Shown: one piece after another, positions 54,014 through 64,000 of the stretch
How the letters are laid out: the number at the start of each line of letters is the position of its first letter
Numbering within the stretch: the first letter of the stretch is position 1
Source: Polyangia bacterium
Lineage (GTDB): Bacteria > Myxococcota_A > Polyangia > Nannocystales > Nannocystaceae
Direction: 5' to 3'
Length of the DNA: 64,000 nt
NCBI GenBank assembly: GCA_030430565.1
Contig: JAUIKS010000017.1
Coordinates: forward strand, 1 to 64,000
The notes under the pieces: generated by a model
Database searches by the model: none
Seen by the model: only the letters and a program-made list of their open reading frames with translations
What the model was told of the DNA's origin: nothing
Made by a program: the position numbers and the translations under genes

Positions 54014-55825
54014 GTGACGAGCGCCCCCGGCACCTTCGGCAACTTCGGCCGGATCCTCGTCGTCTCGCTCGCGGGCGGCGCGGCGCGCTGTGAGCACGTC
54101 GCGCTGGCGCCGGAGGTCTACCGAGACTTCATCGGCGGCGTCGGGCTCGCCGCCTACCTGCTGTGGCGCTACGCGCCCGCCGGGGTCGAACCGCTGGCCC
54201 CCGAGGCGCCGCTGATCTTCTCGTTCAGCCCGCTGCTCGGCACGCCGCTGACGACGACGGCCAAGCTCGCGCTGGTCTGTAAGAGCCCGCTGACAGGGCG
54301 CCTCAACGACGGCCTGTCCTCCTCCCGCTTCGCGCTCGTGGCCAAGCGCCTGGGGGTCGACGCGCTCGTGATCCGCGGCGCGCTGGACACCCTCTCGGCG
54401 CTGCACCTCGCGCCTGCGCTGTCCGGCTGCCGCGTCGAGCGCTGCCCCGAGCTCGCCGGGCGCTCGCCGGAGGAGGTCACGGAATACCTGGTCGATCGGT
54501 CGGGTGGCACCGGACGCGAGCGCCCGGGGGTCGCCGCGATCGGGCTCGCGGGCGAGCGGCTCGTGCGCTACGCGAGCGTCTCCAACGACGGGCGACACGC
54601 GGGGCGCGGGGGCTCTGGCGCGGTGATGGGCTCCAAGCGGCTGAAGGCGATCACCGTCCGCGGGGACGCGCGGGCCGAGGTGTTCGCGCCGGAGCGCGTC
54701 CACGAGCGGGCGCGGGCGCTGGCCAAGCGCAGCCTCGGCGCGAGCACGGACAAGTACCGCCTGCTCGGCACGGCCGCCAACCTCGAGACCTTTCAGCGCC
54801 TGCGGATCCTGCCCGTGCGCAATTTCCAAGGCGTGACGCTCGGGCGCGGGCGCGCGCGCAAGCTCTCGCCGCGCGGGCTCGCCGAGGCGGCGGGGCACCT
54901 GCGCGCGAGCTGCCAGGGCTGCACGATCGGCTGCGACCACCGCTACGGCGGGACGCGGATCGAGTACGAGACCCAGTTCGCGCTCGGGCCGCTGTGCGGC
55001 GTCGAGGAGCCCGCGCGGCTGATCGGCGCGGCGCGCCTGTGCGACGCGCTCGGCCTCGACACGATCTCGGCGGGCGGCACGATCGCCTTCGCGATGGAGT
55101 GCGCGGAGCGAGGCCTCGTCGACTGGCCGCTGCGCTTCGGCGACGACCCCGGGCCGTGGCTGCGTCGCGTCGCGGCGCGGGAGGGCGTCGGTGACATGAT
55201 GGCCGAGGGGACACGTCGACTCGCGGCCGCGATCGGCCAGGGCAGCGCGCGCTTCGCCTGTCACGTCAAGGGCCTCGAGCTCCCGGGCTACGAGCCGCGC
55301 GCGATGCAGACCATGGCGCTCGGCCTGATCGTCGCCACGCGCGGCGCGGACCACAACCGCAGCGGCGCCTATCAAGCCGACCTGAGACCGGGCGTCGACC
55401 GCTACCGCGCCGACGTCGAGCGCGCGCCGGCTCGGGTCGTCGAGACCGAGGACCACGCGGCGCTGCTCGACTCGCTGATCCTCTGCAAGTTCCTGCGCGG
55501 CGCGATCCCCAAGCCCTGGATCGAGGGCGCCGAGCTGCTCGCCATGGTCACCGGTCACCCGCACGACGCCGAGAGCCTGCGGCGGGCGGCGCGGCGCATC
55601 GTCTGTTTGCGCCACCGCTACAACCTGCGCGAGGGCTGGAGCGCGGACGAGGATCAGCTCCCGGCGCGCTTCGTCGAGGAGCCCCTCGAGGACGGGGCTC
55701 GGCTCGCGCGCGCGGACCTCTTGGCCATGCGCGCGGGCTACTACCGGGCGCGTGGCTACGACGAGCGCGGCCACGTGTTGAGCGAGACGCTCGAGGCGCT
55801 CGGCCTCGATCGATGGCTGTCGTAG
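54014..55825 (+). CDS. Aldehyde:ferredoxin oxidoreductase family (tungsten/molybdopterin) enzyme
   Basis: A 603-residue AOR-family protein that would oxidise an aldehyde to a carboxylic acid, or a related carbonyl substrate, using a bis-tungstopterin and a [4Fe-4S] cluster. The cluster ligands are all present: Cys300, Cys303 and Cys307 (SCQGCTIGCDHR) and Cys491 (DSLILCKFLRG). The N-terminal beta domain has YRDFIGGVGLAAYLL, and the pterin-contacting AVMGSKRLKAI is recognisable. The start is a GTG 30 bases after the MoaD-like gene. AOR is most common in anaerobes; in an aerobic-type genome an alternative acceptor such as a quinone or NAD partner would be needed, but none is encoded next to it. 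No signal peptide is seen, so a cytoplasmic location is expected. Confidence 0.92.
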   Translation: MTSAPGTFGNFGRILVVSLAGGAARCEHVALAPEVYRDFIGGVGLAAYLLWRYAPAGVEPLAPEAPLIFSFSPLLGTPLTTTAKLALVCKSPLTGRLNDGLSSSRFALVAKRLGVDALVIRGALDTLSALHLAPALSGCRVERCPELAGRSPEEVTEYLVDRSGGTGRERPGVAAIGLAGERLVRYASVSNDGRHAGRGGSGAVMGSKRLKAITVRGDARAEVFAPERVHERARALAKRSLGASTDKYRLLGTAANLETFQRLRILPVRNFQGVTLGRGRARKLSPRGLAEAAGHLRASCQGCTIGCDHRYGGTRIEYETQFALGPLCGVEEPARLIGAARLCDALGLDTISAGGTIAFAMECAERGLVDWPLRFGDDPGPWLRRVAAREGVGDMMAEGTRRLAAAIGQGSARFACHVKGLELPGYEPRAMQTMALGLIVATRGADHNRSGAYQADLRPGVDRYRADVERAPARVVETEDHAALLDSLILCKFLRGAIPKPWIEGAELLAMVTGHPHDAESLRRAARRIVCLRHRYNLREGWSADEDQLPARFVEEPLEDGARLARADLLAMRAGYYRARGYDERGHVLSETLEALGLDRWLS

Positions 55826-55921
55826 GTCTGGCCACACACTGCTCATCCGTATCGGCGCGTTTGATCGCTTCGTTTGCTTGACGACGCCGCAGGCAAATTG
55901 CGCCGGTGGTATGACTGAAGC

Positions 55922-57778
55922 ATGCGACGCCGTGCTTGTCCCTACGCGTGGATCATCCCTATCCTCGCCGGGGTCGGCTGCGGGGGGGATGACGGCGGCG
56001 GGGCGACGAGCGAGGGCGGCACGAGCACCACGGAGGCGGGCGCGACGACGGTCGTCGCCCAGACCACGGCGGACCCTGGCAGCGGCGGCGAGTCGACGAG
56101 CACGGGCGGGAGCGGCAGCACCGGGGAGCCCAGCACGGGCTCGAGCGGCGAGACAGCCTGTCCCCAGGGACAAGTGATCTGTGAGGCCGGCGAGGCCAAG
56201 GTCTGCGACGGCGCGGGCGGCTTCGAATCGACCGAGGTCTGCTCGGCGCTGTGCGTCGAGCCGCTGGGCTGCGTGGCCTGCGAGCCGGGCGTGAGCGAGT
56301 GCCAGGACGGTGACGCCTACACCTGCGCCGAGGACGGCGGCGGCCTCGAGCTCGCGCAGCCCTGCGACCCCGTGCAGGGGCTGAGCTGTGACGAGGGGCG
56401 GGGCGTGTGTATCGGCGCGTGCGCCCTCGAGGCGCTCGGCGACAGCAACGTCGGCTGCGAGTTCTACTCGGTGGCCAGCGCCGCGCTGCAGACCGGCCAG
56501 CCGTGGATCTTTAACTTCGCGCTCGCGGTCCTCAACACCAGCGATCAAGAGGCCAGCTTCACGGTCGAGCAGGGCGTGCAGCTGCTCGACCAGCAGCTGA
56601 TCCCGGCCGGCGCGGCGGTGATCGTCGAGCTGCCCTACGACGACGCGCTGAGCAACGCGGACTACGATGTCGCGGAGCCCTCGACGCTCGTTCCGAAGGG
56701 CGCCTTCCACGTGCGCAGCGACCAGCCCGTGGTCGTCTTCCAGTACAACCCGCTGGGCTACAAGATCGGGCCCAGCTTCGCGTACTCGGGCGACGGCTCG
56801 GTGCTCGCGCCGACGCACACCTGGGGGCTCGAGCACCGCGTGGTCTCGCGCGCCCACTGGCGCGACGGCGACTATGACTACTCGGGCAGCTACGCGCTGA
56901 CGGCCCGCTACGACGGGACCCTCGTCACGCTCGAGCCCTCGGCGACCGGCGGCGTCGTGCTCGCCGGGGGCGGGGTCGCGGCCGACGGGACCGGGCGCGT
57001 CACGCTGGACGCCGGCGACGTGCTGCAGGTCATGACGGGCAGCGCCGGGGGCGAGCCCGACGCCTCGGATCTGACGGGCACGCGCGTGCTCGCGTCGAAG
57101 CCGGTGCAGCTGATCGGCGGTCACAAGTGCACCAACGTGCCCTACGACATGGCCGCCTGCGATCACCTCGAGGAGGTCATCCCGCCGCTCTCGGCGCTCG
57201 GGCGCGTGCACGTGGTCGCGGCCCCGCTGATCCCCAGCGGGGGGCCGGTGCCCAAGGACCAGATGGTGCGGATCACCGCGGCCGAGGACGGCACGAGCCT
57301 CGAGTACGAGCCCGCGCAGCCCGGCGCGCCCGCCGAGATCGCGCTCGCCGGCGAGTACGTCGAGCTCGGCCCGCTCAACGACGACTTCGTGATCACGAGC
57401 AGCGCGCCCGTGGTCGTCACGCAGTACATGCTCGGGCAGACCGCCGGCGGCAACGTCGGCGACCCCGCGCTGCTCTCGCGCGCGCCCGTCGAGCAGTTCC
57501 GGACCGAGTACCAGCTGCACGCCGCGCCCGAGTACGACATCAGCTACGTGTCCGTCGTCGCGCCGGTCGGCGCCGAGGTCACGCTCGATGGCGCGCTGCT
57601 GCAGCCCTTCGAGGCGATCGGCGACTCCGGCTACGCGGTCGCGCGCACGCCCCTGCAGATGGCGCTCGACGGGCAGCATTATGTCTCATCAGACAGCCCG
57701 TTCGGCGTCGACGTCTACGGCTACGGGCAGTACGCGACCTACTGGTTCTCGGGCGGGCAGCGGCGCGCGGCCCTGTGA
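55922..57778 (+). CDS. IgGFc-binding-domain surface lipoprotein
   Basis: A lipoprotein signal (WIIPILAGVGC) predicts lipidation at Cys20, followed by a Gly/Ser/Thr linker (21-75) typical of Nannocystaceae surface proteins. A Cys-rich part (80-180) resembles the short EGF-like segments seen in these lipoproteins. From about 190 on is an IgGFc-binding type domain: VLASKPVQLIGGHKCTN, AACDHLEEVIPP, SAPVVVTQYMLGQ and SPFGVDVYGYGQYA. The domain is named from a human mucin-associated protein; its bacterial role is unknown but it is found in large surface proteins. The ATG lies just after AAGC with only a weak Shine-Dalgarno site. It is followed by a short GCTCGC repeat and another lipoprotein gene on the same strand. 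Confidence 0.85.
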   Translation: MRRRACPYAWIIPILAGVGCGGDDGGGATSEGGTSTTEAGATTVVAQTTADPGSGGESTSTGGSGSTGEPSTGSSGETACPQGQVICEAGEAKVCDGAGGFESTEVCSALCVEPLGCVACEPGVSECQDGDAYTCAEDGGGLELAQPCDPVQGLSCDEGRGVCIGACALEALGDSNVGCEFYSVASAALQTGQPWIFNFALAVLNTSDQEASFTVEQGVQLLDQQLIPAGAAVIVELPYDDALSNADYDVAEPSTLVPKGAFHVRSDQPVVVFQYNPLGYKIGPSFAYSGDGSVLAPTHTWGLEHRVVSRAHWRDGDYDYSGSYALTARYDGTLVTLEPSATGGVVLAGGGVAADGTGRVTLDAGDVLQVMTGSAGGEPDASDLTGTRVLASKPVQLIGGHKCTNVPYDMAACDHLEEVIPPLSALGRVHVVAAPLIPSGGPVPKDQMVRITAAEDGTSLEYEPAQPGAPAEIALAGEYVELGPLNDDFVITSSAPVVVTQYMLGQTAGGNVGDPALLSRAPVEQFRTEYQLHAAPEYDISYVSVVAPVGAEVTLDGALLQPFEAIGDSGYAVARTPLQMALDGQHYVSSDSPFGVDVYGYGQYATYWFSGGQRRAAL

Positions 57779-57809
57779 GCGCTCGCGCTCGCGCTCGCGC
57801 TCGCGCTCG
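57779..57809. repeat. GCTCGC hexanucleotide repeat, about five copies
   Basis: A short tandem GCTCGC run sits directly after a stop codon and 43 bases before the next ATG. It is non-coding here. Confidence 0.8.
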
Positions 57810-57851
57810 AGCTGATTGCGACCGCGCGGGCGCGCTGGCAGTGTTAGCGCC

Positions 57852-58430
57852 ATGGTCTTTGTGGCTCGACGTGTTGTTGGTCTGGGCGGCGGGCGCCTCG
57901 CGCTCGCGGTCTGGTGCTCGCTGGCCTGCTTCGCGCTGGTCGGCTCGGCCTGCGGAGACTCCGGCGGCGACTCGGGCAGCGAGACCGAGCCGTCGACCTC
58001 GAGCGACGCGGGCAGCACGGACGCGACGACGACCGCGACGCCGACCTCGACGCCGTCGACCATGACCACGACGAGCGATCCCTCGGCCGGGAGCACGGGC
58101 GGCACCACCGAGCCCACCGAGTTCGGCATGACGATCTACCCCGACATCTTCGCGAGCAATTGCTCGTGCCACATGAGCGGCTCGCCCGGCGGCCTGTCGC
58201 TCTCGAGCGCCTCGATCGCCTACGACAACCTCGTCGACGTCGAGTCAACCCAAGCCTCCGGCCGGCTGCGCGTCGCGCCCGGGGCCGCGGACGAGAGCTA
58301 CCTGGTCGACAAGCTCGCGGGCACCCATCTCGACATCGGCGGGACCGGCGACGTGATGCCCAAGGGCGGGATGCTGCTCGGTACACAGATCGCCGAGGTC
58401 GAGGACTGGATCAACAACGGCGCGAATTGA
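57852..58430 (+). CDS. Lipoprotein with degenerate cytochrome-c-like domain
   Basis: The signal ends in the lipobox VGSAC and is followed by a Ser/Thr/Asp-rich linker (about 40-85). The C-terminal 95 residues match the small planctomycete/myxobacterial cytochrome-type domain: IFASNCSCHMSG, GGLSLSSASIAYDNLV, SGRLRVAPGAADESYLVDKL, a Met before PKGG, and IAEVEDWINNGA. The heme-attachment motif is C-S-C-H rather than the canonical C-x-x-C-H, confirmed in the nucleotide sequence (TGC TCG TGC CAC). It may still bind heme through one Cys, or be a non-heme derivative. The ATG is chosen over an in-frame upstream GC-rich stretch that overlaps the hexanucleotide repeat region. It is probably exported to the outer membrane. 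Confidence 0.8.
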   Translation: MVFVARRVVGLGGGRLALAVWCSLACFALVGSACGDSGGDSGSETEPSTSSDAGSTDATTTATPTSTPSTMTTTSDPSAGSTGGTTEPTEFGMTIYPDIFASNCSCHMSGSPGGLSLSSASIAYDNLVDVESTQASGRLRVAPGAADESYLVDKLAGTHLDIGGTGDVMPKGGMLLGTQIAEVEDWINNGAN

Positions 58431-58594
58431 CCGGCTTTTGGGAGCGATCTCTGACGCTTCCGATCCGCTGACCGTGTGAATCGTCGCGCGGGCGCGGCAG
58501 CCGGCGAGAACCCGCGCGCTCGGCCGCGCGGACGGCGCTCGCGGCGCTTGACTCACGTCGTAAACCAGTGCACGGTCCTGCTCCTTTTACGCAA

Positions 58595-58610
58595 CCGACG
58601 TTCTCGTCGG
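58595..58610 (+). promoter_or_regulatory. Hairpin in the rpmB leader
   Basis: CCGACG-TTCT-CGTCGG forms a perfect 6-pair stem 23 bases before the L28 ATG and just upstream of its AGGA site. It may influence translation; no known riboswitch or r-protein leader is matched. Confidence 0.35.
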
Positions 58611-58632
58611 GTCGTCACAGGAACTATTCGTC

Positions 58633-58869
58633 ATGTCGAAGGTCTGCCAGGTCACCGGGAAGCGCCCCCTCACGGGCATGAACGTCTCGCACTCGCACAT
58701 CCGCACCAAGCGGGTGACGAAGCCGAACCTCCACCAGAAGCGCTTCTGGTTGCCCAGCGAGAGCCGCTGGGTTCGCCTCCGCGTCAGCGCCCACGGGATG
58801 CGCATCATCGACAAGCGCGGGGTCGAGGCGGTCGTCGCCGAGATTCGCGCCCGCGGCGAGAAGGTCTAG
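58633..58869 (+). CDS. rpmB: 50S ribosomal protein L28
   Basis: A 78-residue L28 with the family start SKVCQVTGKRPLTGMNVSHS and the core TKPNLHQKRFWLPSE. Only one Cys remains of the zinc-binding type (the N-terminal CQVTG), so it is the non-zinc form. It is a structural protein of the large ribosomal subunit. An AGGA site precedes the ATG, and a strong terminator follows, so the transcript is short. Unlike the common arrangement, rpmG (L33) is not adjacent. Confidence 0.97.
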   Translation: MSKVCQVTGKRPLTGMNVSHSHIRTKRVTKPNLHQKRFWLPSESRWVRLRVSAHGMRIIDKRGVEAVVAEIRARGEKV

Positions 58870-58887
58870 CGCCTCCCGGTCTGTAGG

Positions 58888-58926
58888 AGCTCCTGGTGAG
58901 AAGGTCTCACCGGGAGCTTTGTCATT
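58888..58926 (+). terminator. Rho-independent terminator of rpmB
   Basis: A 13-pair stem (AGCTCCTGGTGAG against CTCACCGGGAGCT, one G-U) with a 5-base loop is followed by TTGTCATT. It starts 18 bases after the stop and also separates the convergent nucleotidase gene. Confidence 0.9.
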
Positions 58927-58928
58927 GG

Positions 58929-60470
58929 TTACAGCGAGTCGATGCGCTTCCAGTGCGGGAGCCAGTGCGCCGGCGAGTGGAAGTACTTGACCGGCGAGAC
59001 GTAGCGAAAATTCGTGACTCGGCTCGTGTAGAGGCAGGCGTACAGCTCGACCTGGGCGCCGAACTGGCTGGCGTTGTGGCGGGCCGTGAACACCGAGCCC
59101 CAGTACGGGTTAAACGCCGCGTTGATCTCGTCGATGCGGCGCTCGAGGGTGTCGGCGGTCTCGGCCTCGTATTTGCGCAGCCAGTCGAAGCGTCGGCGGA
59201 TCTGCGCGCGCGCGTCCTCGAGCATCGCGTTGGCCCGCGACGGGTCGACCCCGGCCTCGACCAGGTCCCCCGTGGTCCGGCGCGCGAGCACCGAGGCGAG
59301 GTAGCGGTGCGCCGTGATCTCGTCGGTCAGCTTGATGCGCAGGCGCGTCAGGCTCTCGATCTCCTCGAGCACGTAGCGGCGCGCTCTCTGGACCTCGAGG
59401 TCGTGCTCGAGGTCCTCGACGATCAGCGCGGTGCGCCAGCCCGAGCTCTTCTTGCTGCGCACGATGTCGCCGTAGATGTGGTCGCCGACGTAGAGCACCT
59501 GGTCGGCGTGGACGCCCAGCGCGACCTGCAGGCCGCTTTGGTTGCCGCCCTCGTAGATCTTCCCGCGCTCGGGCTCATGCACCGGCGCGCCGACGTACTC
59601 CCCCTCGACCGTCAGCTCCTGGAACGGCCGCTGCTCGGTGAAGAAGCCGGGCTTCATCGAGCCGACGATGATCCAGTCGAAGTAGTCGCGCCAGCAGCCG
59701 TAGCGCTCGGTCTTCGGCAGCAGCCGGCTGAGCACGGCGTCGGTGTAGGGGTAGAAGCTGTTGGTGAGCAGAAACAGGCGCTTGCCCGCCGCCCGGAACT
59801 TGTGGAGCGTGGCGCCGAGCTTCGGGTCGACGACGAAGTAGCGGTCCAGGTCGGCCTTGATGCGGTCTTTGATCGAGCCGTCGCGGTGGGCCTCGTCGAT
59901 GGAGGCGCGCACGGCTTCGAAGGCCTCGGCGTAGGAGGGCGGCGCGTCGCGGAAGCTCTCGGGCTCGTGGTCGATGCGCTCGATGACCTCGGCGTAGACG
60001 GTGACCTCCGGCAGCGCGAACAGGGTGTCGACCTGCGCGAAGCGAGCGCGCTCGCGGCCGAGTCGCTGGGCGCGGTAGAGGTTCTTGCGCTCGCTTCGCG
60101 GCAGCTTGCGGCGCCCGTGGAAGGCCCGCCCGACGTAGCCGTGGCGGTCCATCTTGATGATGTTGCCGAGCTTCTTGTCGACCATCAGCCCCCGGACCGC
60201 GAAGCTCGGGTCGGCCGACAGGCGCTGCAGGCTCTTCGGGTACCCGCGCTCGATCAGCTTCGCGATCGTGGACTCGATGGACAGCGCCTCGAGCTCGGCC
60301 TGGTTGTAGACCGCGAGCGTGTAGTCCATGTCGAAGCCGATGACCGCGATCTGCTCAAAGGCCAGGTCGCGGTTGGTGAAGATGCGGCGTGTCTCGGGCG
60401 CCTCGACCTCGAGACCTGTGTCTGCGAGGATGTCGGCGAGCGCTCTTGGGAGTCCTGAAGCGGCGGACAT
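58929..60470 (-). CDS. HAD-superfamily 5'-nucleotidase (purine IG type)
   Basis: The protein is 513 residues, of the family whose eukaryotic members include cytosolic purine 5'-nucleotidase. HAD motif I is IGFDMDYTLAVYN (catalytic Asp pair), motif II is LFLLTNSF, motif III Lys is in SMKPGFF, and motif IV is VLYVGDHIYGDI. The sequence YACLYTSRVTNF near the end is typical of the family. It dephosphorylates purine mononucleotides such as IMP or GMP in relatives. The start ATG (MSAASGLPRAL) is chosen, because the frame continues upstream for 270 bases with non-coding composition. It is convergent with rpmB and divergent from the Crp/Fnr regulator gene. Confidence 0.9.
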   Translation of the reverse strand: MSAASGLPRALADILADTGLEVEAPETRRIFTNRDLAFEQIAVIGFDMDYTLAVYNQAELEALSIESTIAKLIERGYPKSLQRLSADPSFAVRGLMVDKKLGNIIKMDRHGYVGRAFHGRRKLPRSERKNLYRAQRLGRERARFAQVDTLFALPEVTVYAEVIERIDHEPESFRDAPPSYAEAFEAVRASIDEAHRDGSIKDRIKADLDRYFVVDPKLGATLHKFRAAGKRLFLLTNSFYPYTDAVLSRLLPKTERYGCWRDYFDWIIVGSMKPGFFTEQRPFQELTVEGEYVGAPVHEPERGKIYEGGNQSGLQVALGVHADQVLYVGDHIYGDIVRSKKSSGWRTALIVEDLEHDLEVQRARRYVLEEIESLTRLRIKLTDEITAHRYLASVLARRTTGDLVEAGVDPSRANAMLEDARAQIRRRFDWLRKYEAETADTLERRIDEINAAFNPYWGSVFTARHNASQFGAQVELYACLYTSRVTNFRYVSPVKYFHSPAHWLPHWKRIDSL

Positions 60471-60667
60471 CGGCCTGTCAGAGTAGCAGGCCGGCGTCAC
60501 GGCTCGGCGCCCGCGCGCGCGCGAGCGCGGCGCCGCCGCTGCAAATGGATCGCCGCGCGTACGGCGGACTGAGCGCGGATTCGTGTCGATGCAAGCCCAC
60601 CCACGCGCCGGCCCCTTTGAAAAAGGACTCGAATTTGCGGGGGTAAACGCGCGAAATCGACCGAATT

Positions 60668-60690
60668 GGTGAACCGATTGCGGTGAATCG
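60668..60690. repeat. Direct repeat GGTGAAYCG upstream of the Crp/Fnr gene
   Basis: GGTGAACCG at 60668 and GGTGAATCG at 60682 are 14 bases apart, in a locally AT-richer stretch just before the ribosome binding site. They could be part of an operator for this regulator. Confidence 0.3.
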
Positions 60691-60705
60691 TGAGATTCCG
60701 TACCG

Positions 60706-60710
60706 TAGGA
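60706..60710 (+). promoter_or_regulatory. Ribosome binding site deciding the Crp/Fnr start
   Basis: AGGAG (within TAGGAG) lies eight bases before the GTG at 60719. The longer frame from the GTG at 60683 would place this site inside the coding region, so 60719 is chosen. Confidence 0.7.
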
Positions 60711-60718
60711 GCGAAACC

Positions 60719-61429
60719 GTGCCTGCAGCAGAACAAGCATCCCGAGACGACAAGCGCGCGCTTTGGTACCTCCGCAAGGTCCCGTTTTTTGAGGGGATGC
60801 CGCCCCAACAGCTGTCGGAGCTGGTCGCTGACATCGAGATCCGCGAGATCCGGCGTCGGCAGATCATCTACCTCCCCGGCGACCCCGGCGACCGCGTGTT
60901 CTTCATCAACGGCGGGCGCGTCAAGTGCAGCAAGGTCTCGCGGGACGGCAAGGAGCTGACGCTCGCCTACCGCGGCGCCGGTCAGCTGTTCGGCGAGCTG
61001 TGCGTGTTCGAAGGCCAGCCGCGCGAGGAGATGGCGGAGGCGATGAAGAACGCCATCATCACCGAGCTGCCGGCCGAGAAGCTGCGCGAGCTGCTGCTCG
61101 CCGACGCCAAGCTCGCGTTCAAGTTCGCCGGCATCGTCGGCGGGCGCCGGCGCGAGATGGAGACCAAGCTCGAGCACCTGGTGTTCCGTGATGTCCACGC
61201 CAAGCTCGCCGCGCTACTGCTCGACCTGGGCAAAGAGTACGGCGTGGAGAACGACAACGGCCTGCAGATCGGCCTGAAGATCACGCACCAGGAGATGGCG
61301 AACTTGATCGGCTCGACGCGCGAGACCATCTCGCTGACGCTCGCGCAGTTCAAGAAGAAGTCGCTGCTCAACCTCGACGGCCGCTCGGTGGTGCTGCTCG
61401 ACCTCGAGGGCCTCAAGGCGCTGACCTGA
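60719..61429 (+). CDS. Crp/Fnr-family transcriptional regulator
   Basis: A cyclic-nucleotide-binding-type beta barrel (about 15-130, with YLPGDPGDRVFFINGGRVK and GAGQLFGELCVF) is joined by a dimerisation helix to a winged helix-turn-helix (KITHQEMANLIGSTRETIS). The GELCVFEGQPR loop corresponds to the Crp phosphate-binding cassette (GELALMYGTPR in E. coli type) and lacks the clear Arg-Ser pair, so cAMP binding is uncertain. No N-terminal cysteine cluster of Fnr is present. Members activate or repress metabolic and stress genes. The gene is divergent from the nucleotidase and convergent with uvrA. Repeats upstream may be its own site. Its ligand is not known. Confidence 0.88.
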   Translation: MPAAEQASRDDKRALWYLRKVPFFEGMPPQQLSELVADIEIREIRRRQIIYLPGDPGDRVFFINGGRVKCSKVSRDGKELTLAYRGAGQLFGELCVFEGQPREEMAEAMKNAIITELPAEKLRELLLADAKLAFKFAGIVGGRRREMETKLEHLVFRDVHAKLAALLLDLGKEYGVENDNGLQIGLKITHQEMANLIGSTRETISLTLAQFKKKSLLNLDGRSVVLLDLEGLKALT

Positions 61430-61451
61430 GCCCTGACGCGACCTGATCGGC

Positions 61452-64000
<2,549 letters not shown>

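Noticed and set aside
54002..57679. Minus-strand frame of about 1200 codons opposite the AOR and IgGFc-type genes
   Set aside because: It spans two unrelated genes and has the composition of a GC-rich shadow frame.

Overview
The window is very GC-rich DNA with strongly G/C-ending codons. It looks like a chromosomal piece of a myxobacterium (Myxococcota), most likely of the Nannocystis/Plesiocystis side. The support is two MYXO-CTERM sorting tails (the protein at 35521-36840 and the S46 peptidase at 37055-39529), an AgmX/PglI-type C-terminal domain, several lipoproteins with Ser/Thr/Gly-rich linkers behind the lipobox, a kinase-TPR fusion and giant TPR proteins. The taxonomy is inferred from these family signatures, not from a marker-gene search. 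I see no insertion sequence, prophage or CRISPR array.

Layout. 1-15.3 kb: an AgmX/GltJ/GltG-like envelope protein, a TPR lipoprotein and a 4043-residue TPR protein, a set that recalls part of the gliding-motility G1 locus of Myxococcus xanthus (GltJ/AgmX, GltE/AglT, GltI/AgmK). 15.4-20 kb: an FHA-GAF-adenylate cyclase and, divergently, a degenerate methyltransferase fused to a long coiled coil. 20-24.4 kb: tRNA-Leu(CAG), a small OB-like protein, ThiD, an LRR lipoprotein overlapping a TatD nuclease gene, and a small orphan protein. 24.4-33.5 kb: an FAD-linked oxidase, a glutaredoxin-rhodanese-NifU fusion, and a split ATP-dependent activase/2-hydroxyacyl-CoA dehydratase-like pair, which together read as a redox and Fe-S block. 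33.8-35.3 kb: pssA and adk as a probable operon. 35.5-39.5 kb: two divergent MYXO-CTERM proteins, one with a long Gly-Asp repeat, the other a DPP11-like S46 peptidase. 40.2-48 kb: a second giant TPR protein of 2606 residues, built on the same roughly 72-residue unit. 48-53.7 kb: Fe/Mn superoxide dismutase, a caspase-fold lipoprotein, a Ser/Thr kinase-TPR receptor and an orphan anchored protein. 53.7-58.4 kb: a MoaD-like protein with an aldehyde:ferredoxin oxidoreductase, then two surface lipoproteins. 58.6-64 kb: ribosomal protein L28, a HAD 5'-nucleotidase, a Crp/Fnr regulator and uvrA, which runs off the right edge.

The most unusual content is (i) the giant TPR scaffold with a degenerate M48-like C-terminal domain, (ii) the split double activase beside a three-domain Fe-S/sulfur-transfer fusion, and (iii) short AT-rich elements shared by three intergenic regions, plus a 14-bp tandem array of CCACGTGG palindromes. 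Several starts were moved downstream of the longest open frame on codon bias or Shine-Dalgarno grounds; this is stated in each entry.
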